Source: Dermatophilaceae bacterium
GTDB lineage: Bacteria; Actinomycetota; Actinomycetes; Actinomycetales; Dermatophilaceae
Length of the DNA stretch: 20,425 nucleotides
NCBI GenBank assembly: GCA_013361975.1
Contig: JABFXB010000315.1
Span: forward strand, 1-20,425
Direction: 5' to 3'
Below are positions 6,811-15,681 of this stretch, piece by piece. The notes below the pieces were generated by a model that did not search any database, was not told where the DNA came from, and saw only the letters and a list, made by a program, of their open reading frames with translations. Position numbers and translations under genes: made by a program. The stretch's first letter is position 1. The number at the start of each line of letters is the position of its first letter.

Positions 6811-8513
6811 GCCCGATCAGGATGGGCCGGGCGACCGTGAAGGCGGTCTCCGCAGCCGAGCTCGGCACCCGCACCACCGAGCTGTCCATGGCCCTCGTGT
6901 CGGGGGCCGACGAGCTCGACCCCGCCGAGGTCCAGGGCGCGCGCCGCGTCGTCGACAAGGCGGCGGAGCGCCTGGGCATCGCCGGGGAGCACACCGTGGT
7001 CGCGCTCGCGGGCGCCACCGGCAGTGGCAAGTCGTCGCTCTTCAACGCCCTCGTGGGTGCCGACGTCGCGACCATCGGCGCGCGTCGCCCGACGACCTCG
7101 CGTCCGACGGCCGGCATCTGGGGCGACGCCAATGCGTCCGAGCTGCTCGACTGGCTGGGTGTCAAGGAGAGGCACGTCGTCGACACGTCTCCCGGCGCTG
7201 CCGGCGCGGCCGCCTCCGGGCCGGTTCCCGACGAGGTCGCAGGGCCGCTCGAAGGGCTCGTCCTGCTCGACCTGCCCGACTTCGACTCGCGCGAGCTGTC
7301 GCACCGGCGCGAGGCGGAGCGCATCCTCGAGCTCGTCGACGTGTTCGTCTGGGTGACCGACCCGCAGAAGTATGCCGACGCCCGGCTGCACGACGAGTTC
7401 GTCAGCCTCATGTCGCAGCACGACGCGGTGACGCTGGCCGTCCTCAACCAGGCCGACCGCCTCACCGCGGAGGGCGTCAAGACGGTGGGCAAGGACCTCT
7501 CGAGGCTCCTGGTCGCCGACGGCGTCACCGGCGCACAGGTGCTCGTCACCTCGACGGTCACCGGCAACGGCGTGCCCGAGCTGAAGCAGCGTCTGGCGAA
7601 TGCCGTTGCGGGACATGCCGCTTCGCGCCAGCGCCTCAAGGCGGACGTCGTCGGTGCGGCAGTGCGACTGCGGCCAGGTGTGGCGGACGGTGAGGCTGAC
7701 GTCGGCGCGATCGCGCGCGACGAGCTCGACGCCTCGCTGGCCCGCGCGGCCGGCGTGCCGATCGTCCTCGACGCCGTCGCCCGGGACTACCGCCGTGAGG
7801 CGTTCGCCCACACGGGCTGGCTGTTCGCCCGCTGGACCAAGGGTTTCGCGGCGGACCCGCTGCGCAGGCTCCGGCTCGACCGCACGGGTGGCCGGCCGCC
7901 GATCCCCGTCGACATCGACGGGGCCGACGTGCGGGCGGTGCTCGGTCGCTCGTCGATCCCGGCGCCCAGCGTGTCGACGGTGTCGGCCGTCGACGTGGCC
8001 ACCCGCGCGTTCGTCCGCGACGCGTCGGACTCGCTCCCGGTGCGCTGGGCTCAGACCGTCGAGGACGCCGTCGACCGGGGCGAGGGCAACCTCACCGACG
8101 CGCTGGACCGCGCCGTCATCGGCACGTCGCTGCGCGCCCGCCGACCGGTGTGGTGGTTCAGCGTGAACATCATCCAGTGGGTCCTCGGGCTCGTCGCGCT
8201 CGCGGGACTCATCTGGTACGCCGTGCTGTGGGGCTTCGCGCTGCTCCAGCTGCCGCGGCTCGAGACCCCTGCCGTCGGCATCCTGCCGCTGCCGCTGGTG
8301 ATGCTCGTCGCCGGCGTGCTGCTGGGGCTGGGGCTGGGGGTGCTGTCGCGCTTCTGGGCGCGGGTCGGTGCACGACACCGACGCGCGGTGGTCGGCAAGC
8401 GGCTCTCAGAGTCGGTCGCAGCCGTGGCCGACGAGCACATCCTGATCCCGGTCGACGAGGTGCTGGCGCGCCACCGCGAGACCCGCGAGCACCTGGACGC
8501 CGCAGCGGGCTGA
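6807..8513 (+). CDS. Membrane-anchored dynamin-like / YfjP-like GTPase, second of a pair
   Basis: A 568-residue protein. The GTPase domain has Walker A GATGSGKS (G69-S76), switch I RRPTTSRP (T96/T97), G3 LLDLPDFDS (D155, again with Asp in place of Gly), and a good G4 LNQAD (N214-D217). A helical middle region is followed by two strong transmembrane helices near residues 449-478 (WWFSVNIIQWVLGLVALAGL and on) and 489-517, separated by a short Pro-containing turn, then a basic cytoplasmic tail with a last amphipathic helix. The two-helix hairpin late in the protein is what is expected for a bacterial dynamin-like protein anchored at the membrane. The ATG overlaps the previous stop, so the pair is translationally coupled and probably forms a hetero-complex, as reported for Streptomyces DynA/DynB and some other paired bacterial dynamins. 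Function at septum or membrane repair is inference. Confidence 0.85.
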   Translation: MSPIRMGRATVKAVSAAELGTRTTELSMALVSGADELDPAEVQGARRVVDKAAERLGIAGEHTVVALAGATGSGKSSLFNALVGADVATIGARRPTTSRPTAGIWGDANASELLDWLGVKERHVVDTSPGAAGAAASGPVPDEVAGPLEGLVLLDLPDFDSRELSHRREAERILELVDVFVWVTDPQKYADARLHDEFVSLMSQHDAVTLAVLNQADRLTAEGVKTVGKDLSRLLVADGVTGAQVLVTSTVTGNGVPELKQRLANAVAGHAASRQRLKADVVGAAVRLRPGVADGEADVGAIARDELDASLARAAGVPIVLDAVARDYRREAFAHTGWLFARWTKGFAADPLRRLRLDRTGGRPPIPVDIDGADVRAVLGRSSIPAPSVSTVSAVDVATRAFVRDASDSLPVRWAQTVEDAVDRGEGNLTDALDRAVIGTSLRARRPVWWFSVNIIQWVLGLVALAGLIWYAVLWGFALLQLPRLETPAVGILPLPLVMLVAGVLLGLGLGVLSRFWARVGARHRRAVVGKRLSESVAAVADEHILIPVDEVLARHRETREHLDAAAG

Positions 8514-8578
8514 CCACCCGTCGAGGTATGCCGTCGCGCCCCGCCCCGCGAGATCACCTCGACTCGCGTTGGCGGGCC

Positions 8579-8617
8579 CTGTCCACATCCCCTCGTGGAC
8601 GTGGGCGGCTGTCCACA
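8579..8617 (+). promoter_or_regulatory. Two DnaA-box-like sequences upstream of ssb
   Basis: CTGTCCACA occurs at 8579-8587 and 8609-8617, exactly 30 bp apart (about three helical turns). Each differs by one base from the actinobacterial DnaA box TTGTCCACA. They lie in the 199-bp gap before the SSB gene, where DnaA could affect transcription. A GTGGAC at 8595-8600 forms an inverted repeat with GTCCAC of the first site. Confidence 0.3.
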
Positions 8618-8712
8618 GCGGCGCCGCGTGGGCTGTCGGGACGAACGCTCCGGATCGAGGGTGGGCTTCAGGCGGCACCGGGCCGTCACCCACCCAGCCG
8701 AGGAGCCCACGC

Positions 8713-9276
8713 ATGAACGAGATCCGCATCACCCTGCACGGCAACGTCGTCAGCGAGCCCGTCGAGCGCGTCGCCCGCAACGGGTCGCCGTACACGACGT
8801 TCCGAGTCGCGACGACGCCCTACCGCCGCACCGCCGACGGCAAGTTCGTCGACGGCGACACGAGCTTCTACGACGTGATCGCCTTCAACGCGCTCGCGGC
8901 CAACACGACCCAGGGCCTGCTCAAGGGACAGCCCGTGCTCGTCGAGGGCAAGCTCGCGATCAAGAACTACGTCGGTAACGACGGCACGGCCCGCACCGCG
9001 CCCCAGATCGACGCCGACCACATCGGGCACGACTTCTCGTGGGGACGGGCGAGCTTCGAGCGGGTCAGCCGCGCGGCCGCCCTGGGTCACGACCGCACTG
9101 CCGACCCCGACGTCCAGCAGGCGCTGCGCGCCCTCTCCGACTCATCGTCGGCTGACCGGCCCGCCTACGTCGACGCCGACGGCGTCGTCGACGACGACTA
9201 CGCACCCGAGGCCGGCGTCCTCGCGACGGGAGACCCCGAGACGGACGACTACGAGGTCGTCAGCGCCTCCGCCTGA
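8713..9276 (+). CDS. Single-stranded DNA-binding protein paralogue (SSB OB fold, no canonical C-terminal tip)
   Basis: A 187-residue protein. Residues 1-105 form an SSB-type OB fold: NEIRITLHGNVVSEPVERV, TTFRVATTPYRR, SFYDVIAFNALAANTTQGL, GQPVLVEGKLAIKNY. It should coat single-stranded DNA as a tetramer or dimer. The C-terminal part is acidic (DADGVVDDDYAPEAG, ETDDYEVVSASA) but lacks the DDxPF tip that normally recruits replication and repair proteins, so this is probably an accessory paralogue (compare SsbB-type proteins of Streptomyces) and not the main replicative SSB. The start ATG 8713 follows GAGGAG at a suitable distance; longer upstream reading would add unrelated sequence. A hairpin follows, and ettA comes next. 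This SSB-EttA neighbourhood is common in actinomycetes as far as I recall. Confidence 0.9.
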   Translation: MNEIRITLHGNVVSEPVERVARNGSPYTTFRVATTPYRRTADGKFVDGDTSFYDVIAFNALAANTTQGLLKGQPVLVEGKLAIKNYVGNDGTARTAPQIDADHIGHDFSWGRASFERVSRAAALGHDRTADPDVQQALRALSDSSSADRPAYVDADGVVDDDYAPEAGVLATGDPETDDYEVVSASA

Positions 9277-9306
9277 CGCGTCGGTGCCCGTCCCGGCGGC
9301 ATCGGT

Positions 9307-9337
9307 CTGCGGCGGCGAGCCACCTCCGTCGCCGCAG
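9307..9337. terminator. Hairpin between ssb and ettA, probable terminator
   Basis: CTGCGGCG (9307-9314) pairs with CGCCGCAG (9330-9337). The stem extends three more pairs, one of them G-T, to about 11 bp, with a 9-base loop. It lies 30 bases past the ssb stop and has no U-tract. It separates ssb from the promoter of ettA. Confidence 0.55.
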
Positions 9338-9427
9338 CCGGCAGCCGTCTCGGCCCGGGCTGCTCCGGCCACGGCCGGGGGCGCCTGCGGGGCAGACGCC
9401 GATTTCGGTGGGGCGTGCGCAGACAGA

Positions 9428-9433
9428 TAGCGT
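9428..9433 (+). promoter_or_regulatory. -10 element of a likely leaderless ettA promoter
   Basis: TAGCGT fits TANNNT, and six bases after it comes the ATG at 9440, so RNA would begin at the start codon. No Shine-Dalgarno precedes this ATG. A weak -35 candidate TTCGGT (9404-9409) sits 18 bp upstream. Confidence 0.5.
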
Positions 9434-9439
9434 GTGCGC

Positions 9440-11122
<1,683 letters not shown>

Positions 11123-11139
11123 CCCACACCGTCGCGGCT

Positions 11140-11175
11140 CGACGGGCCGGGCACCGCACGGTGCCAGGCCCGTCG
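11140..11175. terminator. Bidirectional terminator between convergent ettA and corA
   Basis: CGACGGGCC-G-GGCACCG (11140-11156) pairs with CGGTGCC-A-GGCCCGTCG (11159-11175): 16 pairs with one G-A mismatch and a 2-base loop. It sits 17 bases past the ettA stop and 12 bases from the corA stop, so it can end both transcripts. Confidence 0.75.
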
Positions 11176-11187
11176 TCGTCGGTGCGG

Positions 11188-12243
11188 TCAGATCCAGTTC
11201 TTGCGGCGGAAGACGACGTAGAGCGTCGCGGCGATGCCGACGATCACGGCGGCACTGACGAGCACCCCCACCGGCTGGCCGAACCCGGGGTAGGGCACGT
11301 TCTGGCCGTACCACCCGGTGACGGCTGTCGGCACGGCGATGATGGCGGCCCAACCGGTCAGCTTCTTCATGACGGTGTTGAGGCGGGCGTCCTGCAGCGA
11401 GAGGTTGGTCTCGAAGACGGTGGTCACCATGTCGCGCAGCGACTCGGTCCACTCGGCAGCGCGCAGCACGTGGTCGTAGAGGTCGTCGTAGAAGCCGTCC
11501 AGCTCGGGGTGGCGCTGCTCCAGGTCGCTGCGGTGGCGCAGCACGGCGTTGACGACGTCGCGCATCGGCAGCACGACGCGCCGTAGCTCGACGAGCTCCT
11601 TGCGCAGCCGGTAGGTGCGCATCTGGACGGCGTGCACGTGGCCGCTCTCGTCGAAGAGCAGGTCCTCCAGACCCTCGATCGCGTCGTCGAGCTGCTGGAT
11701 CGCCTCGAAGTGGCCGTCGACGACGGTGTCGAGCAGGCCGTGCACGAGCGCGCCGACGCCGAGCCGCAGCAGCTCCGGGTCCTCGTTCCAGCGCTCCACC
11801 ACCGGTTGCATGTCGAACGAGTCGTCGGTCCGCACGGTGATGATGCCGCGTGGCAGCACGAAGGCCGAGATGCGGGTGGTCCGAAGGCGCGACTCGCGCG
11901 CGGTCGGGTCGAGGCGCCCCGCCCCGGGCGCCCTGGGCTCGGCCGGCTCACGGGCCGCGTCGAGCCTGGCCGCGTACACGGTGAGGAACGTGTGTCGCGC
12001 GTGTCTCGTGGCCTTCGGCCGCTCGCCGGCCGTCACGGCGTCCTCGACGGCGTGAGGGTCCAGGCCCAGCTCCTCGGCGAGCGCTCGCAGCTCGGTGTGG
12101 TCGGGCTCGCAGAGGTCGACCCAGAGGAGCGACTCCTCGTCCAGCAGGTGCTCGGAGACGTCGTCGAGCGGGAAGCCCTCCTCGACGACCTTGCCGTGCT
12201 CCCACCGGCAGCTCGTCACGCGGTCCGTGCTGCTGTCGCTCAC
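11188..12243 (-). CDS. corA: CorA-family Mg2+/Co2+ transporter with GQN instead of GMN
   Basis: A 351-residue protein with a large cytoplasmic N-terminal domain, a long helical stalk (residues about 150-290, including VVERWNEDPELLRL and RRVVLPMRDVVNAVLR), and two C-terminal membrane helices. The first ends at the pore-mouth motif WYGQN (G313-Q314-N315), where canonical CorA has YGMN; the second is GVLVSAAVIVGIAATLYVVF, followed by the basic end RRKNWI. Members of the CorA/MIT superfamily work as pentamers that pass Mg2+ (and Co2+ or Ni2+) through the inner membrane. The Met-to-Gln change at the selectivity loop may alter ion choice, but the rest is standard. GTG 12243 is chosen because GGAGAC lies just upstream. 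Its start is only 20 bases from the stop of the MocR gene on the same strand, so the two may share a transcript. Confidence 0.92.
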   Translation of the reverse strand: MSDSSTDRVTSCRWEHGKVVEEGFPLDDVSEHLLDEESLLWVDLCEPDHTELRALAEELGLDPHAVEDAVTAGERPKATRHARHTFLTVYAARLDAAREPAEPRAPGAGRLDPTARESRLRTTRISAFVLPRGIITVRTDDSFDMQPVVERWNEDPELLRLGVGALVHGLLDTVVDGHFEAIQQLDDAIEGLEDLLFDESGHVHAVQMRTYRLRKELVELRRVVLPMRDVVNAVLRHRSDLEQRHPELDGFYDDLYDHVLRAAEWTESLRDMVTTVFETNLSLQDARLNTVMKKLTGWAAIIAVPTAVTGWYGQNVPYPGFGQPVGVLVSAAVIVGIAATLYVVFRRKNWI

Positions 12244-12263
12244 GTCTCCAGTCTCCCAGTCCC

Positions 12264-13709
12264 TCACGCGATCAGCGGCGTGACCTCCCGAGACGCCGGG
12301 CGCTCGCCGAGAGCGAGCTCCCACGCCAGTGCGAGCCGGCGGCCGACCTCGTCGGCCTCGTCGGGGGCGACGCAGAACGGCACGCGCACCCAGCGGGAGA
12401 GGCCGCCCTCGACGCCGAACTGGCCGCCGCGGGCGAGCCGCACGCCGGCGGACTCCGCCACGCGCGCCAGCTCGTCGCCGCGCGGAGCGGGAAGCTCGCA
12501 CCAGAGGTTGAGGCCGCCGTCGGGCACGTCGAAGCGCCAGTCGGGGACGCGCCGGTGCAGGGCGGCCACGAGCGCGTCGCGTCGCGCCCGGGCCTCGCGG
12601 CGGCGCTCGACGAGCAGTGCGTCACCCTGGCGCAGCAGGTCGGCGACGACGAGCTGCTCGAGGATCGCGGTGCCGAGGTCGAGGCTGTGTCGCGCCTCGA
12701 TGACGGCCTCGGCCGCGCCCACCGGCGCCCGCACCCAGCCGACGCGCAGGCCTCCCCACCACGTCTTGCCGGCGCTGCCGAGGGTGTGGGTCTCGCGGGA
12801 GGTGAGGGCGAACGGGGAGGGGAGACCTGACCGGTCGGGGTCCACCAGTCCCAGCTCGACGAAGGTCTCGTCGACGACGGGGACGGTGCCCGAGCGCGCG
12901 AGCACGGGTGCCAGCGCCTCGCGCGTGGCGCCGTCCATGACGAGCCCGGTCGGGTTCTGGTGGTCGGGGATGAGGTAGGCCGCCCGCGCGCCGCTCTGGC
13001 GCAGCCCGACGTCGATCGCCTCGACGTCCCACCCGGTCGTCGTGAGCTGCGCAGGCACCGCCCGGTAGGACGAACGCCGCACTCCCACAATGGCGTTCGG
13101 ATAGGTCGGGCTCTCGACGAGCACGCGGTCACCCGGTTCCAGGCGGGCGCGCAGGACGGCGGACAGGCCGCCGTGGGCGCCGGAGGTGATGACGACCTGG
13201 TCCGGCGAGGTGGGCAGACCGCGACCCTCGAACCACGCCGCCACCGCGGCCCTGGTCTCGGGCAGTCCGCGGGGGTCGTAGCCCGCCGTCGCGAGGTGGC
13301 GCGGCAGCTCGGTCAGCGCGCGCTCGTAGGCGGCGGTGACCCCGGCAGCGGCCGGCAGGGCTGCATACGTGAGGTCGATGACGTCCGGAGGGACGTCGGT
13401 GGGGATGAGGCCGGCCTGCGACAGCGCGAGGCCCGACGGTCCGGCGGGCAGGCACACGACGCTGCCCGACCCGCGGCGGGTGGTGACGAAACCCTCGTCG
13501 CGCAGCTCGTCGAGGGCGGCGCCGACCGTGGTGCGGCTCAGCCCCAGCTCGCCCGACAGGGTGCGTTCACTCGGCAGCCGGGTGCCGACGAGCACGCGGC
13601 CGTCGGCGACGAGTCGACGGATGCCGTCGGCCAGCCCCCGGTAGGTGGGTCGAGGAAGGGGATCGGTCCCGAGAAGCAGGGCCAGTGAGCGAGCCGAGAT
13701 GGTGCGCAT
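12264..13709 (-). CDS. MocR-family transcriptional regulator (GntR HTH fused to PLP aminotransferase fold), probable YczR-type
   Basis: A 481-residue protein. Residues about 20-85 are a GntR-type winged helix: TYRGLADGIRRLVADGRV, LPSERTLSGELGLSRTTV, DELRDEGFVTTRRGSG. From about 110 on it has the fold-type I aminotransferase domain with DHQNPTG (N252, P253), VVDETF (D280), the PLP-binding lysine in SAGKTWWGG (K315), and R322 nearby. MocR proteins use PLP or its derivative as a ligand and switch adjacent genes. It is divergent from a yczE gene, the classic partner of the YczR subgroup, and GGCC-centred half-sites fill the 61-bp gap between them. ATG 13709 is preferred because the HTH begins soon after; the longer open frame upstream would run through the intergenic region. 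Downstream, corA follows after 20 bases. Confidence 0.9.
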   Translation of the reverse strand: MRTISARSLALLLGTDPLPRPTYRGLADGIRRLVADGRVLVGTRLPSERTLSGELGLSRTTVGAALDELRDEGFVTTRRGSGSVVCLPAGPSGLALSQAGLIPTDVPPDVIDLTYAALPAAAGVTAAYERALTELPRHLATAGYDPRGLPETRAAVAAWFEGRGLPTSPDQVVITSGAHGGLSAVLRARLEPGDRVLVESPTYPNAIVGVRRSSYRAVPAQLTTTGWDVEAIDVGLRQSGARAAYLIPDHQNPTGLVMDGATREALAPVLARSGTVPVVDETFVELGLVDPDRSGLPSPFALTSRETHTLGSAGKTWWGGLRVGWVRAPVGAAEAVIEARHSLDLGTAILEQLVVADLLRQGDALLVERRREARARRDALVAALHRRVPDWRFDVPDGGLNLWCELPAPRGDELARVAESAGVRLARGGQFGVEGGLSRWVRVPFCVAPDEADEVGRRLALAWELALGERPASREVTPLIA

Positions 13710-13710
13710 C

Positions 13711-13751
13711 GGGCCACTGTCCCACGATTGGCCCTTAAAAGTCAGGCCAGT
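13711..13751. promoter_or_regulatory. Candidate MocR binding region between mocR and yczE
   Basis: Three GGCC-centred half-sites occur: GGGCCACT (13711-13718), ATTGGCCCTT (13727-13736) and AGGCCAGT (13744-13751). GGGCCA and TGGCCC form an inverted repeat with 12 bases between, and GGCC cores are spaced 18 and 15 bp. The first site touches the mocR start codon, so autoregulation is plausible. MocR operators are commonly composite repeats near the divergent promoter; identity as an operator is inferred. Confidence 0.4.
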
Positions 13752-13770
13752 CGCCCGCACAGTGGGGAGC

Positions 13771-14481
13771 ATGAGACGCCACGTCCCCCTTGCGAACCTC
13801 TCCCCGCGCGAGCAGCTGCGCGCCGGCCGACTGCCGCGCCGCATCGCCCAGCTGCTCGTCGGGCTGACCCTCTACGGCGTCTCGATGGCCATGATGATCC
13901 GCTCGACGCTCGGGCTCGACCCCTGGGACGTCTTCCACGCCGGCATCACCACGCACGTGCCGATGTCCTTCGGCACGATCACGATCATCGTCGGTGCTCT
14001 CGTGCTCCTGCTCTGGGTGCCGCTGCGGCAGTGGCCCGGCCTCGGGACGGTCGCCAACGTCGTCGTCATCGGGCTCGCGGCCGACGCCGGCCTGGCCCTC
14101 CTGGCGGCGCCCGAGTCGCTCTGGGCCCGCGTCGCTCTGCTCGCGTCCGGCGTCGTGCTCAACGGCGTCGCCGGGGGCCTCTACATCGGCAGCCAGCTGG
14201 GCCCCGGCCCGCGCGACGGTCTGATGACCGGCTTCGCGCGCCGCACCGGCCTCTCCATCCGCCTGGTCCGCACCACGATCGAGGTCCTCGTGCTGTCGGT
14301 GGGCTGGCTGCTCGGCGGTCCCGTCGGGCTCGGCACCGTCCTGTATGCCGTCTCGATCGGTCCGCTCGTGCAGTTCTTCCTCCCGAGGCTCACTGTCGAG
14401 CTCGACCCGACGGGGGAGCGGGCGCAGCCCACCACGGCCGCGCTCACCCCACCGTCTGCCATCAGCACGACGCCGAGCTGA
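13771..14481 (+). CDS. YczE-family integral membrane protein
   Basis: A 236-residue protein with about five to six hydrophobic helices: IAQLLVGLTLYGVSMAMM, a second after GTITIIVGALVLLLW, VVVIGLAADAGLALL, VALLASGVVLNGVAGGLYIG, and VLVLSVGWLLGG/GLGTVLYAVSIGPLVQFF. The motifs IRSTLGLDPWDVFHAGI and QLGPGPRDGLMTGFARRTG are characteristic of the YczE/YyaS/YitT-like membrane family. The substrate is unknown. Pairing with a divergent MocR regulator is the well-known yczR-yczE arrangement, which suggests transport of an amine, vitamin B6-related or sulfur compound; that is inference. The C-terminal tail is Thr/Pro/Ser-rich. ATG 13771 follows GGGGAG, rather close. The 3' end overlaps the convergent 2'-5' RNA ligase-like gene by 20 bases. 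Confidence 0.87.
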   Translation: MRRHVPLANLSPREQLRAGRLPRRIAQLLVGLTLYGVSMAMMIRSTLGLDPWDVFHAGITTHVPMSFGTITIIVGALVLLLWVPLRQWPGLGTVANVVVIGLAADAGLALLAAPESLWARVALLASGVVLNGVAGGLYIGSQLGPGPRDGLMTGFARRTGLSIRLVRTTIEVLVLSVGWLLGGPVGLGTVLYAVSIGPLVQFFLPRLTVELDPTGERAQPTTAALTPPSAISTTPS

Positions 14482-15004
14482 GCGGCCAAGCATGTAGCAC
14501 CCGGCACGCGGCGGGCTCGTACCACGCAAGCTGCAGCTGCTCGGCCCGGCAGGCAGCGGGCAGCCACGGCGCGACCTCGCGTGCCGTCGACGCCTCCGTG
14601 ACCTCCGATGAGACGGCATCGAGCGTCAGGTGCGGCACCACGTCGGCGAACTCGCCGGCATACGGCGGGCACTGCGGGAAGGCGTCCCAGAGCCGGCGGG
14701 TCAGCGCGACGAAGGTGGTGGCCGGGTTGGGCAGCAGGTGGACGATGCCGTTGGGGAACGTGTCGATGCGCTCGAGCGTGAACGCGAACGGCGCTGTGCT
14801 GGAGGCGATCTCGGCCACCGCGGTCAGCGCGCCCGAAGTCAGGGAGTCGCGGGGGAGGAACGGGCCGAGCGCGGTGACGTGGGCGTGGCCGAAGGAGGGG
14901 TCGTCGGAGACATAGGCCTGGTCGTAGTGGGCGTGGCGGCCACGGACGAAGGGCTCGAGCTGCGGCACCGGCACCTGCAGCACGCTGTGCCCGGACGTCA
15001 CCAC
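14462..15004 (-). CDS. 2'-5' RNA ligase / 2H phosphoesterase family protein
   Basis: A 180-residue protein with the two HxT motifs of the 2H phosphoesterase superfamily: GHAHVTALGPF (H42, T44) and VPHLTLD (H125, T127), the normal spacing for a cytoplasmic LigT/CPDase-like enzyme acting on 2',3'-cyclic phosphates or 2'-5' bonds. N-terminal SVLQVPVPQLEPFV and the middle segment IVHLLPNP also fit. The real substrate cannot be told. Start: GTG 15004 (or the next codon, GTG 15001), 20 bases after the tetR stop. No good RBS is visible, so it may rely on translation of tetR. It shares the minus strand with tetR and its end overlaps yczE by 20 bases (14462-14481), so convergent transcripts pair there. 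Confidence 0.8.
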   Translation of the reverse strand: MVTSGHSVLQVPVPQLEPFVRGRHAHYDQAYVSDDPSFGHAHVTALGPFLPRDSLTSGALTAVAEIASSTAPFAFTLERIDTFPNGIVHLLPNPATTFVALTRRLWDAFPQCPPYAGEFADVVPHLTLDAVSSEVTEASTAREVAPWLPAACRAEQLQLAWYEPAACRVLHAWPLSSASC

Positions 15005-15024
15005 CCGCCGGGCAGGCTCGCCGG

Positions 15025-15651
15025 TCAGCGCTCCGCGCCGACGAGGCGCAGGGCGAGGGCGGCGTTCGTCGAACCGATCTCGGCCGGCGTGCGCCTGATG
15101 GTCGGGGAGTACCAGCGGGCGACGTCGACAACGATCGAGAGCAGGGCGAGCGCCGTGTCGGCGCTGTCGTCGACGGTGAAGGCGCCGTCGGCGACGCCGC
15201 GGTCGAGGACGTCGCGCACGAGGGAGTCCATCTCCTTGCGCAGGGCGAGCACCTCGGCGTGGTGCTCGGGTGTGAGGTGGTGGTGCTCGTACTGCACGAC
15301 CCTCGCGACCTGGTACTGCTCGACGTGCCACTCGGAGAAGCGTCCCATGATGTTGGCCAGCTGGTCGGCCGGCGTCGGGCCGTCGGTGATCGCGGAGCGC
15401 AGCAGCCGCAGGGCGGACTCGTGGCCGCTGCGGCTGAGGTTGAAGAGCAGCTCCTCCTTCGACCCGAAGTGCACGTAGACACCGGCGGGGGAGAGGCCGG
15501 CGCCCGAGGCGATGTCGCGCGTCGTGGTGGCGTGGAAGCCCTTGTCGGCGAACGCGTGGGCCGCGGCCTGCAGCAGCCGGTCGACGGTGGTCGCGTCGGG
15601 GTCGGACGTCGGCGCGCTCGTCGAGGACGGGCTGGTGGTGGGCTGCGGCAC
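15025..15651 (-). CDS. TetR/AcrR-family transcriptional repressor
   Basis: A 208-residue protein. A disordered Ser/Thr/Pro-rich N-terminus (about 22 residues) precedes the TetR DNA-binding domain: TVDRLLQAAAHAFADKGFHATTTRDIASGAGLSPAGVYVHFGSKEELL, whose HTH pattern is unmistakable. The C-terminal helical half (QLANIMGRFSEWHVEQYQVARVVQYEHHHL and on) is the ligand-binding region and resembles TetR regulators of fatty-acid or acyl-CoA genes. It is divergent from the acyl-CoA dehydrogenase/SDR operon, with two palindromes between them, so it most likely represses that operon and itself until an acyl-CoA ligand appears. GTG 15651 is the first plausible start; longer reading to 15732 would translate through the palindromes and the dehydrogenase promoter and is unlikely. 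Confidence 0.9.
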   Translation of the reverse strand: MPQPTTSPSSTSAPTSDPDATTVDRLLQAAAHAFADKGFHATTTRDIASGAGLSPAGVYVHFGSKEELLFNLSRSGHESALRLLRSAITDGPTPADQLANIMGRFSEWHVEQYQVARVVQYEHHHLTPEHHAEVLALRKEMDSLVRDVLDRGVADGAFTVDDSADTALALLSIVVDVARWYSPTIRRTPAEIGSTNAALALRLVGAER

Positions 15652-15652
15652 G

Positions 15653-15681
15653 TTGACAGCATGCCGCAGCGGAGTCAGACT
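15653..15681 (+). promoter_or_regulatory. Probable promoter of the acyl-CoA dehydrogenase operon
   Basis: TTGACA (15653-15658) is a perfect -35, and CAGACT (15676-15681) follows after 17 bp as a -10 with A and T at the key places. It abuts the tetR GTG (15651). The -10 overlaps the first palindrome, as expected for a repressed promoter. RNA would start near 15688, leaving about 62 nt of leader before the ATG. Confidence 0.55.

Noticed and set aside
5661..8378. 905-codon minus-strand open frame opposite the two GTPase genes
   Set aside because: Its translation is Arg/Ala/Ser/Asp-rich with no recognisable motif, and the opposite strand carries two well-defined GTPases with RBS and coupling.
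9434..9436. GTG as an earlier start for ettA
   Set aside because: Family members start MAEYIYTM at the next ATG (9440), and the -10 element is spaced for 9440.
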